A stretch of 64,000 bases of DNA from contig JASAMV010006149.1 of NCBI GenBank assembly GCA_030248065.1, forward strand, positions 1 through 64,000, in the 5' to 3' direction. Every line of letters begins with the position of its first letter. Positions within the stretch are counted from its first letter, which is position 1. A program made the translations under genes and the position numbers. Below the pieces are notes generated by a model that was not told the origin of the DNA, searched no databases, and was given only the letters and a program-made list of their open reading frames with translations. Below are positions 22,239 through 34,836 of the stretch, one piece after another. The stretch is from Rhynchonema sp. JSB1_4. Taxonomy: Eukaryota > Nematoda > Chromadorea > Monhysterida > Xyalidae.

Positions 22239-23958
22239 ATGCCGTTCCTGAAGAAGTTGAAGGGCGGCTCAAATAATTCGACCGCGGTGCCCGCGAGCGG
22301 CCCGCCGGCGGACGCGTTGAACGAAAGTGCGCCCCCGACGCCCGACAAGAGACTGCCATTTGCCAACTACAGAGAATTGTACACAATGAAGAACTTCTGG
22401 AAGACGATTAAGAGAAACGAGAAGAAATGCAGTTGCAACCTGCTGGTCAGGTAAATTACACAATGTCAGAAAGTTTATTGACAATTTTTTGTGCATGGCC
22501 GTGCTGATGACATCGATTTCTGGCTAGATTTGGTTAGGCTGGGGCTTTGGTTTTTCGCACAACATGCTTCACACAGTCGAACATTTGTTTGGAACCAAAC
22601 TAACGGGTAATCGACAAACAACAACGCCACCTACCAATGTACAGTATATTATAATTTGATTGCAGCTTTCTGCTCAAAAACCCCACCTACCAAGCAATGT
22701 ACCCGAAAATCGCCAAGGTCGACCTAGATGACGCCGCTGATAACAAGGCGTTCGAAAAGACCGCTGCTGCATATCTACAGGTGCGCTAGGGTGGTGAAAC
22801 ATCATTGAAATATGCATGCTGGGATGTCTGATAAACGGAGTCACATGCGCACTGGACTCTTTGTAAACCTCAACTTCGGCCGGAGGGCAGTCCCGAACTT
22901 GGGGTCTGCGGCCAGATATTTGATCAAACGTGCTGGGAAATCTTCCAAGCATCAAAAACTCGATCTCAGAGTAAAAGTTGTCTGTGTGGTCTGATCTCGA
23001 ATGTTTCGCGTTCAAAAAATTTCAAGAATTTGGCCAAATCCCAGGTGAGGTTTACCAATGGAATTTCGTCCCCATCTGTGATAACACTGGTGTACTGCCA
23101 TGTCTGCCTGGACCCCATGCGAAACGGCGCCAGCCTCTGGTGAATGTTATTCAGACCAGACTACCATGTTGAAACATACACAACTATGGCTGCGATTAGA
23201 TAAAAGCGGAAAGGCAAATTTCTGCATTCCGCGTTTATCTGCTCACCTTTGCGGAATTTTGAATATTTGCCAGTAAATTTATGCAGCAGATGCTTCACGT
23301 TGTCATACCGGAAGCAGTGAAAGGAACTATATGTAATATTGAAAGTACAGAAAGAAAATTCCGTCCACGACATGTTAGGTATTCGACGATGTTGTCTCGT
23401 CGATCGAGGGCAACCCCTCGGACTGCAGTGATGCCTGTGATCGATTGAATGAAGCTGGCAAACTGCACAAAGGAAAGATGGGAACGCTAAATGGACAAGA
23501 AGTCTTTCAGGTATGTTTTTTTGGGGGAGCTTAGTGATGTTTCAATCACGGAAGGAATGCCAGGCCTTTTGGTTCGAGCTTCATAACGAACATATTTTAG
23601 CTCTTATTATGAGAGATATTGACCCTCCTTGATGACTTTTGGGGTCGTAAGTTGAAAGAAACTCGAAAATGCTCCAACCATGCAGAAAGAGAATTGGAAC
23701 ATATTTGTTTCAAAGTCTTCTCGCTGACTGGTCATGGCGAATTCATTAATTTTTTCGATTAAGCGCCAGAATTGAGTGGTCGAAGTTTTTTACTTTGGGC
23801 ATTGATCATAGGATCTTTTCTTTCAGAACATGGAGGAGCCATTCCTGAAGATGGTCTCGGAGGTTCTCGAAGATCGGTACACGGACAAGGCCGAAACATT
23901 ATTCCAAAAATTCATTCAATTTTGCCTCAAATACGTGCTCGAAGGCTACAATTCATAG
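22239..23958 (+). CDS. Globin-like protein
   Basis: Four exons: 22239-22450, 22666-22780, 23379-23510 and 23827-23958 (stop TAG). Donors are GTAAAT, GTGCGC and GTATGT; acceptors are TTGCAG, TGTTAG and TTTCAG. The product is 196 residues. After a low-complexity N-terminus of about 45 residues comes a globin-like helical pattern. The segment FLLKNPTYQAMYPKIAKV (about 72-89) fits the C-helix and CD corner, and LNEAGKLHKGKMG (about 132-144) fits the F helix, with His139 as proximal haem ligand. The C-terminal FLKMVSEVLEDRYTDKAE...F segment fits helices G-H. By this manual alignment the usual CD1 Phe is Tyr83 and E7 is Thr103 or a neighbour rather than His or Gln. The family binds haem and O2 or acts in redox or sensing. 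A possible poly(A) signal AATAAA lies near 24026. Assignment is from pattern only. Confidence 0.6.
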
Positions 23959-25825
23959 CGAATGGTCATCTCGCCAGCAGCATGTTTCCCAATAATGATC
24001 ACACGTCAATATATTCTGAAATTATAATAAAAAATGACGTAGTCGCAAAGTTTTATTTGATCCTCATCACATACGTTTGCGCCGCTCGACCGAACCAGGA
24101 TCAAACGTAATGTATAACTGGTTTGTTCCGTCACACCACACCCACAATATCCTTCGAAAGGTGCTTGGACTAGTCGGTATCGACACCTACATACGAACGG
24201 ATCTGAATCACCGCAACTTTGTAAATAACAAATCGCCGCTATATTTTATATTTTGATTTAACTGCGAAGTTATTATCTTTCTCTTTGTTTTCATGTCATT
24301 TGCTGGGAATTGTGATAATAAATATGTAGTCAGTTCATGTGAGAGTTGTGCACATACATACATGTATACATGTATGTTCTTGCTATGAAGTTCAGTTGTT
24401 CATGTTAGATTTTAATGAGACACTCTGTTGTCATCTCATGCCCAAAGATATTTTTTGATATTTTGAAATCTCAAGTGTGATCCGTATTTTTTATTTCATG
24501 AGCATTCCAACACTTGGTACCGATTGTATATACACTAGAAAGTATAGATTATTTTAAACGGGATCGGGATCAAATTTGGTGGCTGAACTTGTTCGTGTTC
24601 TAAAATACTTAAGAATTTCGGGAAAGGTTCCGCACCGATGACCAGGTTCGATTCCGGTCATGAGACTTCGCAATTCATTCATAATTCCTATAGTCCAGGA
24701 GGCCATTGTGGTATTGATTTAATACAATACACATAAGTTGATTGTTTATTTGTAAATAAATGTCAAACAGTTTCGTACGTACTCATTCCTACTTACAACA
24801 AATTACATATAGCGTACCATTTGCGCACGACAGAAAATTGGTGAAAACAAACAATAAATATTTGTCATGCCCAAAAAATGCGTTGGTGTTTCACAACAAG
24901 TGGGCAGGCTACGCATGCATTTCGGTTGACTCACTTTAGACCAGAACTAAGCCCAGTAATTATGTCACAAAATGTCGCCTATGTCAAAGAAATTGCATGA
25001 AAAAATGTTCAAAGTCAGTTAGGCAAAAAATATTTTTAAAATTTGATAACCTCTATCCTCCCAAATCGTGTAAAAATTAGAGTTTTGTAACTGAAAGATA
25101 CAGATTAGCGCATAAAATGTTCCGTATTTCTGTCCGTAATTTTTTAACACACGCCATGTGCATTGCTTCAGGAACATCCTACCAACCAACCCGCCACCTC
25201 CTGAATGTGTTTTAAACCCGATACGATTGTAAACAATTTGTTCTCTGCACCAGTTTCGCATATTGGAGTGTGTAGCTTCACACGTCAAAACACCACTTTC
25301 CGGCCGCCAGGCTCTTGGGTTTCGTTTCTAAACATCCTATTGTAGCACAGATCTACGGTATTGGGTTCCCAATTTTTTTGTTTGGGACCTTCGCTGTGAA
25401 ACAACAGCTGCCCTGGCTTTCTCTTAATGGGTACATACGCACCAGACGCCCGGCGCCGATAAATTTAAAGTGGACTCAGTTTAGGACACTCGCTCTGGTG
25501 GTAGTATGGAAAGTAAACTAACCTCGGACCACAAATATATCGGTTGAATTGTGGTGTGTACTAGTGATCCAACTTGTTCAAATGCGCGAAGAAACATAAC
25601 GGATCACGCCAGGACTTGCACTGCATTGCTTTTGTTTGCTTGCTTTCTCCCGACTTGTCTATATATGGTCTCAAGAAGAAAATTATTTGCCTCAACACAA
25701 CCGGCGATCAGAAAATCGAGTTTTGGTGCCGCACCTGGAAGCTCTGTTATGTGATTGACACTCTATTTGAATTATGTAATTGAACGTTAACTTGGCTCTT
25801 CAGATAAAAGAAACACACCAATAAC
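23959..25825. other. Intergenic stretch after the globin-like gene
   Basis: Contains an AATAAA near 24026 and an ACATACATACATGTATACATGT simple palindromic repeat near 24352-24376. A short minus-strand ORF (25288-25019) has no recognisable family or splice context. I see no other genes. Confidence 0.5.
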
Positions 25826-28800
25826 ATGACGGTATTCAAAATCAAAATCGCCGTTACGGGCACACTATTGTTTGTATGTTGTGCATTCATGTATGTTCAA
25901 CTGTCGGATCACACCAGTCCACTCGATCAACAAGCCAGTAGTGAAACATCAACCAAGACTCGGCGCAGTCTCCCTGTTGACAGGCCACAACCATCGGTGT
26001 CGGTCAGCCGACAGAACAAATGCGTGCAACGATACAAACAAAGTCATCCGCATCTTACAGGTTGGATATTTACCATCGTTTGCTGTTGTTCGTTTCTAAA
26101 TATATTAGTGCGGCGCACATAACAACATTGGCAAAGTGTGCGTACCCATGCCAAATGTAAGCAGTGCGTTTTCCCCATCAAGGGAGAGCGGCCTCCCAGT
26201 TGCGAGCTCGAAGCACGCCGCTCAACGTTGTGGTATCCAGGATAGCACCGGTGGTGGTCAAATTGCGACGGATTAAAAATAATGTTCTAGATTCGCACAA
26301 TACAAGATTTATACTAGAATTGAAAAAATGGACAGAAACGCGTGTTTGCGTGGTCAGGTCGTTTCGATGACTCTCAATTGGCGTGGTGGTGCGATCGGGG
26401 TGAAAAATGGCGTCGACGGGCCAAGGCGAAGAAGGATGTCAGTCAGGATCAGATGTTGACGGCGAATCAACGAAAATGGCTGTTTGGCTTGAGACGATGC
26501 GTTGGTGCACAATGCACCAACACGACAACCACGACCGGTAATGCAGCTGATGACACAAGGGCTGACACGAAGCCCTTGATTGGTGGTGACGGTGAGCATT
26601 GTTTATGAGTTTCAAGCCCTTTCGACATTGCGGTTTGGTTGGATCGTGATCTGCAAGTTTTAGCGGATAGTAACCCACTAGTAGGCACTAACTTGTATAT
26701 ATCTCATGTTCGGTTTCATCATTTTTTACGTCATTACCCGAGTTTTTGAGTGGCATTCGGAAAGGCTGGGCACAGCTTCGTCTCAAAATATCCAGTCTCA
26801 TCCGCTACGAACTGTGTACCATTGTAGTTTCCACAGGGAATTTATGCGACCTTCTTTGGGATTTGATTTGCACATTAAAATTTTTCGCACGAGACCCCAG
26901 TGGCAACTTTGGTGAGTCCACCCAGCACAAAGCAATGTGTGTCCCGTCTCTACCGTAGAGGATCTTATCCATCAACCTCATGTGCACCTATGTACTTTCA
27001 GATGGACTCGAACCAGCCCCAAAGACTGCCCCACGACCACTGTTCGCATTGTCCGATCCGAGTCTAAGTCCGGACAACGAGACTGAGCCTGAATCATCAA
27101 GTTCAATGGCTAATTCCGATGAACAGCCCCTACCGATACCGGGATCAATTGATGAATTAATGATTGATCGTTCAATAACTAATCGTACCAATGACAGCGA
27201 CATTCGTGAAACATTTGCCGGACTAATACATGGACCAGGCAGTCCGGTCTGTGACAAGAAGCTCGAATTGTTCCGGAATTGTCAGCGTGATCAAACCGAA
27301 CTGTGTGTTGAGTACCGACAGAGGCTGGCTGATGAAGGCAATGCGTTCGTGGAGAAGTTCACACAGTGCAATAATTGGAGGGTGGGTGACAATTTCAGCG
27401 TTTTTTGCAGTACGTATCCTTTCATATGTTATAACGATGTTATAACCTCAGGGTTCTTAGTTGCGTGTCCCGCCCTTGAGTTACTTACTTGGTATAGAAG
27501 AACAAGTTACAATACAATAAGTTTATTGTCACCTACAGTTCCGGGTGCAATTCTAGGCTGAAAGTTGAAGTCGCGTGCAAGCGACTTCCTGGTGCTAAAA
27601 CATAGGGAGCGCACGCCAGCGCACGCGCAAAACCTCGCGTGCACGCGAAGTTACTTCGACTTTTGCCTATACTTTGCACTGTTTCGCGCGCGCGTGCACG
27701 CGACTTCAACTTTCAGCCTAGAATTGCACCCGGTACTGTAGTACACATGTGCCGTGAGCGTCAGCCCACTCCGCAGAGTGGCATGTCGGTAGTCAATAAC
27801 GAAAGTCAAATCTCTACCTAGAATAGTGAGAGCAAGAAGTTCATGGCGGCAAATATATAAAGAGAAAGATCGGTAGACAGCAAGAGGGTGGATTAGCCAA
27901 AACAAAGAAGCATTCCAGTGATAAGCACTGAGTGAAAATAGGGATCAGTGAATGTATAATAAGGGGTTGTATAAAACTACATAACACATGATTGGGGCCC
28001 GACATTCTCGGTAGCTGCATGAAAATGTCCACTGTGTTGGTCGAGTAGTGGCACTTCTGATCGGAAATCAACGGCAAACTGAGGACCAAAACATGGTTCG
28101 AAAATGTGCAAGGGAGGATCCCTATGAAAAGGGCACATTTTTATCGTAGAATAATAGTACCGTGTACATAAGCACTTTAAAAATGCACCACTTTGCAGGA
28201 AGTACGCCGTCGTCGCCGACTGGCTGCGAAGACATGCCAGCGAATGTTGGGATCTCAGAACATCCAAGAGGCATTTCCGCTCCTGTCAACTCGAATCAAT
28301 CGATTTCGCAACTTCAATTCAAAGCGTCAGTTTGAGCACCACTTGATCACTCAACTGAGCGACTATCAAGCGATATGCACACTATTGGCGGACGCGATGA
28401 GCTCCTGGCCCGGAACCGGCAGCAGCAACTCTGATCCTGAATCTGCAAGACGATTTAAGCGACAGACCAAGGCTGTGAGAAAGGAATATCGCACGCTCAC
28501 GGACGACGAACGGCAGCGATTTCACGATGCGGTTAGTTTTGTACAAAGTTTTACGCAGCGCACTTTGGCCGGTATGAAACTGTGATCGGCTTGGATGAGA
28601 CCTGCCTTGATCACGTGACTTTTCTCTACTCCGGACATTTTGAGGTTTACTGGACCAACGTTGAAGTTTTGCTTTAAAGGGCTCGGGACACAACCGAAGG
28701 AAGGGCAGCAAAGCGCAGTGTTATACATCGTTGGAAAGCACTGTGATAGCATATGTCAAGCACAAATGTTAAGCTCCTTAGAGATTCGCTATCTCTTGGT

Positions 28801-31800
28801 GGAGCGACTTTTCATTCCAGAAAAAAGTGAATTTTTTCACAACTTGAAACGACCGGTGCAGAAACTACAAATGAGTTGAAAGTCAAGTAACACGTGCATA
28901 GGATTACAACGGCTTCTGGATAACTTATCATGAGAACTTCAGTCGCTCAAAGCATTGCTTCACTCGGTGAGGGTGCGAAATGTTCCAGAAATCGGCCACA
29001 TTTTTCGAAAACACAAGTTTGTCTCTAAATTTTGAGGCCGCGCTTTGTGTTGCAGAAATGATAATGCAATAAAAAAATAGAGAATTTTCGAAAGTACCAG
29101 AAAATAAGGTTTTTAAATTTTAAAACACTTAGATAGCGGCGTGACAGGCCGAAAAGACCTAAAAATTGCCACTAAACTGCATAGTTGCATTCATTGACGG
29201 AAATGTGATGTAAATAAGCCACGTATTGTATTGCATTATAAACGAGAAAGTCAGACAAACGCACAGTCCAACAATCTAGACGAGTTTCAAGACTTCAAAC
29301 CTCACGGTCCGGCTGCTGCAGCCATGCCAGCCTGAATAAGATATTTGGCTATAAGTCGTTACTGTTGAAGATTATTGCACATTTGATAGCATCAGACGAT
29401 GTAGCTCTGAATTAGCTATCGAACGATGTATGACATGCCCATACTATCTCTTGTTATGGACAAGAAACGGTCAAAATTCCGAAATCGCACACGGTGACGT
29501 GACGGTTCATTCCAGAATCGTCAAAAAAGCAATTTTTTAACCTCTGCCCTTAAGCGTAAGAATTTATTGGGGCTTGTTATATATCATTCGAAAGCTACTC
29601 CCGAGATACATTGTTTGTTGCTATCACATTTACGATAGCTGTTAACAATAAGCATTTATAGCTGAATATCATATTCAGGTTAGTATGGCTGCCCCGAGAG
29701 GTCTGCAGAGCTTGGGGTCTTCGGACCTTGATAGGTTGTTAAAACAGACGTTTCTCTAATTTTTTTGTTACGAATCCGATACAATCTGTGGTCTTTATGT
29801 GTCACAATTCTGGCGATGAATGTAACCACCTAATTTAGCGGCAATTTAATGGATTTTTAGGCCTGTCACGGAGCCAGCCATGAGTTAAAAAATTTAAAAC
29901 CTTATTTTCTGGTACTTTCAACAATGCTCTATTTTCCCATTGCATTCTTATTTCCTCAGCGCTAAGCCTGGCCTCAAAATTTTGGGACAAACGTGTGTTC
30001 TCGAAAAATAAGGCCAATTTTTGGAACGTTTCGCACCCTTACCGTGTGAAGCAATGCTTTGAGCGACTGAAATTGTAATGGTAAGCTATTCGGAAGCTGT
30101 TGTAATCCTATCCATGTGTTACTTGACCTTCAACTCATTTGGGGTTTCTGCACCGGTCATTCCAATTTGTGCAAAAATTCACTTTTTTTCTGGAACGAAA
30201 AGTCGCTCTACCAAGAGATAGCGAATCTCCAAGGGGCTTAAAATTTGTCCGTGACATAAGCTGTCGGAATGCTTTCCAACGGTTTGTAACAATATGTCCT
30301 GCTACCTTTCCTTCGGTTATGTCCCGAGCCCTTTAATAAACGTTGATGCAAACAAGTTTACAGGTGAATCAACTGAAAACCGACAAAATCGACGGTCTGA
30401 GCAAATACGACCTGCTTGTCATCTACCACACACCTGATGAATCACCAGGTGCACATTGGGGTCCGGCGTTCCTGCCGTTTCATCGGGAGTGGTTGAAACA
30501 GTGAGTTGCGCACAGGGTGGTTGAAAAGATGCTTCCATTGATTTGATGATGAATTTTGAGGTCAACCGTCCAACCACTTTAAACTTATTTCAACAAACTA
30601 ATTGCAGATTAGAAATGGCGCTTCGTGAAATTGACCCGAGTGTGGCCGTACCCTATTGGGACTCTACGCTCGATCAAGGCCTGCCAACGCCGGCCGATTC
30701 GATCATGTGGACTGCCGAATTCGCTGGCAACGGTGATGGAAAAGTGGGTTTTCGTATTTTTATCTTGTGATTCACACGCTTATATAGAACATGAACACGC
30801 CACGACACAGGTGACCAGCGGTCCGTTTGCCAACTGGGAGACGACACACGAGCTCAGTTTCATACCGGGCATGAAACATCTTTACAGAGACGTGGGCACG
30901 TCGACATTCGGCGGCCTGTACAAAGAGGAGGACATTGGTTGAGTTGATGTTCATGTGAAACGACGGTAGTATAGGTACTGGACATAATGATCACTTGAAT
31001 ATTGCAGAGTTCATGATGTCACGTGAAACATTCCCGGATTGGACGGCATGCGTCGACCCGACATTTGAATTGGTGCATGGCGTGGCGCATATGTTTGTTG
31101 GTGGATTCATGGCCGACAGTGGGTTGCGTTTTGGTTGTTGACTGCGATAATCGGATCAGGGTTGGATTAAAAAATTTTTTTATTATCGAACTTTTTTTTT
31201 AACTTTTTTGAATTTTTAAAAATTTTTTTTTAGATTTACTTTTTTTTATTCCGGACCACAAAAATTTCGGTTCTCAACGTGAAAAATTGTCGAAAATTTT
31301 TGTAAGTATATTTGATTGCACTTGAGAATATAGGAATAGTTCACACCGACCAGTTGTGTTCACAAACGGGTAGTAGCGAGGTTATATTTTTACAATGAGC
31401 CAGATAACGTGACAATGCGCGTTGGGGATAGCCTGTCCACCATATGTATAGTCCATCCACCAGCTCATGGCACTTTGTGTTGCTGCTGGCTGGTTTGGTC
31501 CCTTCCTCCACGTTCTAATGAAAGAGAAATTGAGTGTGAGCGATTTTGCAAAAAACTAAAAAAAATAATAAAATGTGTCGAAAACGATTAAATTCGATCA
31601 AATATAAAATTAAATTAAATTAAAATCTATAAAACACGTCGATTTCATAAAGACAGCAATTTAGGAGCAAAAATAATTTTTTTCGGAAACTCAATTTCTC
31701 TTTCATTTCTTTGGAGGAAGGGAACAAGTCGGCCAGCAGCAACACAAAGTGCCATGAGCTGGTGGACGGACTATACCAACATCTGTAGATTGTAGTATAA

Positions 31801-34419
31801 AAAGTGAAGGGAAAGTGATGTCACGGGAAAGGTAAATGATTGGCACATTTTTTAAGCAAAGTTACATGAAAACAGCGGCATAACCCGCGGTGTTGGAACG
31901 ATAATTTTGGACTTCAAGCAGATTTGACTTCCTAGAATAACTGAATGCGCACATAATGACGGCTGCTCAGGTTGTTTAGTAGAGCCACGGACTGTCTAAC
32001 GTTGTAATGACATTGTACAGATGCGAAATACAAGCGCCGCAGGCGATTTTTTGAGAAAAACAAGCAGAAACATGCATTAAAACATGCATTTTCACCACAA
32101 AAAGGGGGAAAATAATAAAAAAAGTTGTGAAATAATAAAAAAAAGTGAACTTACTTTTCTAATTTTTAAAAACCGAAAAAGTGGCGAACTTTTTTTTTTA
32201 AAAAAAATTTTTTTTTTACAAAAAAATTTTTACTTTTTTTTAAACCCAACCCTGAATCGGATGCGATCATAATTACAAATGCACCCTGCTCGCAGTCGGC
32301 ATATCACCAAACGACCCGACCTTCTTTCTACATCACGCATTCATTGATCATTTGTGGGAGACGTGGCGTCAGGCAAAGCAGACCAGAGAACAGCGCGAGA
32401 CCCAGTACCCGACCGATACCGACGCGTGCAGCGATCATCATTACGGTTGGTTGATTGGTGGACCAAACTGACTGTATATAGTTGACTGATTGAGTGATCT
32501 CTTTCAGGCAGTGCCCAAATGCGTCCCTTCTCAATCAACAACGTCGACGGTCTGAGCGACGCGTACGTCGACCAGCTGTACACCTACTATCCACGTCCCA
32601 CATGCAGTGACACTGTGCCCAATTGTGGCTCACCGAATCTGTTCTGCGACACAACCGACTACCGATGTTTGTCGAAGGTGAAAGCCGGCGGCGACTGCAC
32701 GGGATTCGAGGGCAATACCGAGATTTGTTGGAAAGGCATGGCATTGGTCTCGTTTTGTTTCTCGCACGTTTATACGCTTTATGTTATGGCTTATGACGAG
32801 ATGAATACTTTCAATTTTTGTGTGTAGGTTCGTGCTCGCAAAGTGCGAAATGCGAGTCTAATCAACCAACCGTTGAGACAACAACACCACATATCGAAAG
32901 GCCGACCACAACAACCGCGACAACAACAACTCTGATTACAACCACACAAACAACAACACCAACAACCACAACAACTGCAGCAACTGCAACACCGACAACA
33001 ACTACAACAACATCAACCACAACAACTCCTATCACAACATCAAGCACAACAACTGCGACATCAACTACTCTGACTACTACAACAACAACACCACCAACTA
33101 CAACAACAGGAAGATCAGCCGTAGACCCAGGCGAAGAAGAATATGAAGATTATGAAGAGACTACAACTTCTACAACAACAACGTCCACAACACCAACATC
33201 AACAACACCTTCTCCAACGACAAGGGCACCAACTACAGCAACAACCACAATGCCAGCAACAACCACAACAACACCAACCACAACAACAACAACAACGCCA
33301 ACAACAACCACAACAACCCTAATCACAACAAAAACAACACCAACAACAACACCAACCACAACAACAACAACGCCAACAACAACCACAACAACACTAATCA
33401 CTACAACCGCAACAACAACACCAACCACAGCAACAACAACGCCAACAACAACAACAACACCGACAACAACATCCACAACAACGACATCTACTGCAACACG
33501 TGCAACCACCACTGCTGAGCCACACCCAATCACGCCAGCCACGTTCCCAACAGTGTTCTTCACAATCTCGGTGGTCAAGGGCACCAGTGTTGATCCAAGC
33601 ATCGGCAGACATGTTAAGGTCGACAACGTTAGAGTGGTGCTCACAGGTGTGCGGTACTTTGATACTCAGAACACTTTCCACGTTTGTTTCTCATGTTTAC
33701 ACGTGTCCTTAGCGTATGTACTTTGATGTTCGCAATGCTTTTGACTGCGTTCCTCATACGGATCCCATTTGACAGGCAACAACGTGCCCCTTGGCTACAC
33801 ACAACGCACAGTCGGTGTGCCATTGGCCCAACAGTCAACACAATACCCCGACTACGATACTGGTGTGCTTGTGCAGGCGATGGACCCGGCCAGAGCTGGT
33901 CAATTCCCGTTGGTCGAATTTCAGATCCAGGTGTGCTTGATGAGCGTGTTGGACTTTATTTAACGAAAATCAGTTATGACGTTAGCAACCTTATTGATCG
34001 CGATCGATTCTATTTTGTGTTGCCAAACCGATCGCCAAGTTTGATATTTCGTCATTGGTGTCCAATTTTCCAAAGGGCGTGTCAAATTTATGAGGCTTGG
34101 ATTTGGCATGGCGCTCAGGTTTGATATACGATGCATTGTCCTTTGGGTGTGCCCGCCGCCTGAAACGTGACAATTTCAGGTGACAGATTCGACTGGCCGC
34201 CCGTGCGTGCAACATTGTTACTCGCGCTACACCCGCACATATCAGCCATGTGCGCACACGGTGAGGCTATCGACCAATAGCTACTATTCGATGCCAATCA
34301 CGTTTCGAAAGACGCAACGGCAGGCCAAAGAGGCCAACTGGGCCGGTAGGGGTGCGTGGGCGCGCAGAAAACACGACTATTTGTTGTATTTATGCCCACC
34401 AGATACTTACTTATGGTGA
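25826..34419 (+). CDS. Membrane-anchored tyrosinase (type-3 copper) with mucin-like linker
   Basis: Thirteen exons: 25826-26060, 26358-26591, 27002-27381, 28199-28531, 30364-30500, 30608-30743, 30811-30937, 31008-31118, 32296-32445, 32508-32735, 32828-33646, 33776-33930 and 34180-34419. They total 3285 nt, or 1094 residues. Residues about 7-26 form a hydrophobic anchor after a short N-terminus, so a type II membrane or secreted form is likely. The CuA site has His416, His425 and His434 (YHTPDE and AHWGPAFLPFHREWL). The CuB site has His551, His555 and His577/578 (ELVHGVAHMF and DPTFFLHHAFIDHLW). A Cys-rich segment (about 640-700) precedes about 200 Thr-rich residues, then a conserved Cys-containing C-terminal domain. 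The family hydroxylates phenols and oxidises catechols, in nematodes probably for cuticle or eggshell tanning. The intron at 32736-32827 uses a GC donor. Introns hold four large foldback elements. Confidence 0.92.
27533..27741. mobile_element. Foldback MITE in tyrosinase intron 3
   Basis: The left arm begins CTACAGTTCCGGGTGCAATT and the right arm ends AATTGCACCCGGTACTGTAG, mirrored through TCTAGGCTGAAAGTTGAAGTCGCGTGCA. Arms are about 50 bp; total length is 209 bp. The centre is rich in CGCGTGCACGCG. Non-coding. Confidence 0.85.
28678..30332. mobile_element. 1.66-kb element with about 480-bp inverted arms and TTAA target site
   Basis: The left end is AGGGCTCGGGACA and the right end TGTCCCGAGCCCT, flanked by TTAA on both sides (28674-28677 and 30333-30336). 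Similarity between arms extends about 480 bp inward (28678 to about 29155, and about 29850 to 30332), with scattered substitutions and small gaps. No ORF of useful length lies inside. TTAA duplication is known for piggyBac-like and some other DNA transposons. It fills most of the 1.8-kb intron between tyrosinase exons 4 and 5. Confidence 0.85.
31156..32255. mobile_element. 1.1-kb element with TCAGGGTTGG ends and 6-bp target duplication
   Basis: Ends TCAGGGTTGG (31156-31165) and CCAACCCTGA (32246-32255) are flanked by ATCGGA on both sides (31150-31155 and 32256-32261). A-rich and T-rich inverted tracts follow each end. A family A MITE (31447-31775) is nested inside. No transposase is visible. 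Confidence 0.78.
31447..31775. mobile_element. Foldback MITE, family A, copy 1 (nested)
   Basis: Ends TATAGTCCATCCACCAGC and GCTGGTGGACGGACTATA, with long mirrored arms. It is similar along its length to 47775-48104 and 58265-58595 but more diverged than those two are from each other. It lies inside the 31156-32255 element. Confidence 0.88.
32736..32827 (+). other. Likely GC-AG intron of the tyrosinase gene
   Basis: Frame continuity from the Cys-rich segment into the Thr-rich exon needs a donor leaving one overhanging base. The only fitting site is AAAG|GCATGG at 32736, with acceptor TGTGTAG at 32821-32827. A GT donor a few bases downstream would put the next exon out of frame and give a stop. 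Confidence 0.6.
32870..33520 (+). repeat. Threonine-codon (ACA/ACC/ACT) low-complexity tract inside tyrosinase exon 11
   Basis: Runs of ACAACAACA and ACCACAACAACA code for Thr-rich sequence broken by RSAVDPGEEEYEDYEE. The tract also creates long open frames of valine on the other strand that are not genes. Such tracts usually carry O-linked sugars and vary in length between alleles. Confidence 0.9.
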
Positions 34420-34836
34420 AACATCACCAAGCTTGTCTGTGTATCGTATTCTGTATCTGAACCTATGTACTCATCAGGTCTCGTCCATATTGTATTTGCT
34501 GAATTATGTTCTGTTCTCTATGCATTTGCGTTATAAATAGAAATCAAATAAGAAGCCCATTCTGTTAATTAAACGGACTTGCCCCTGAACCGGAAATTAA
34601 AATTGGTTGTCGATGTTTACTTTGAAACATGAACTGCATTCTATCACCCCACCCAGATCATTATACGTGCATGCGGATTGGGAAAGATTATCCTGGAGTA
34701 TTCTTTCACAAAAAAATACACACGCAGAAATAAAATTCAGGCGGAGCACCGCTCGAAATTAGTGAGTAAGTTTCTGGCCGAAAATCTAATCAGCAAAATT
34801 TAAGTGACGCTCGACTTGGTACACAAGCAAATCAAC
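34420..34836. other. Intergenic stretch between tyrosinase and glutamate receptor-like genes
   Basis: Contains an AATAAA near 34729 that may serve the tyrosinase transcript. No further coding signal is seen. Confidence 0.45.

Noticed and set aside
24635..24665. tRNA-like B box (GGTTCGATTCC)
   Set aside because: No A box, acceptor stem or anticodon arm can be built around it; the local hairpin explains the similarity.
32862..33644. Long minus-strand poly-valine frames
   Set aside because: They are the mirror of the threonine-codon tract in the tyrosinase exon.
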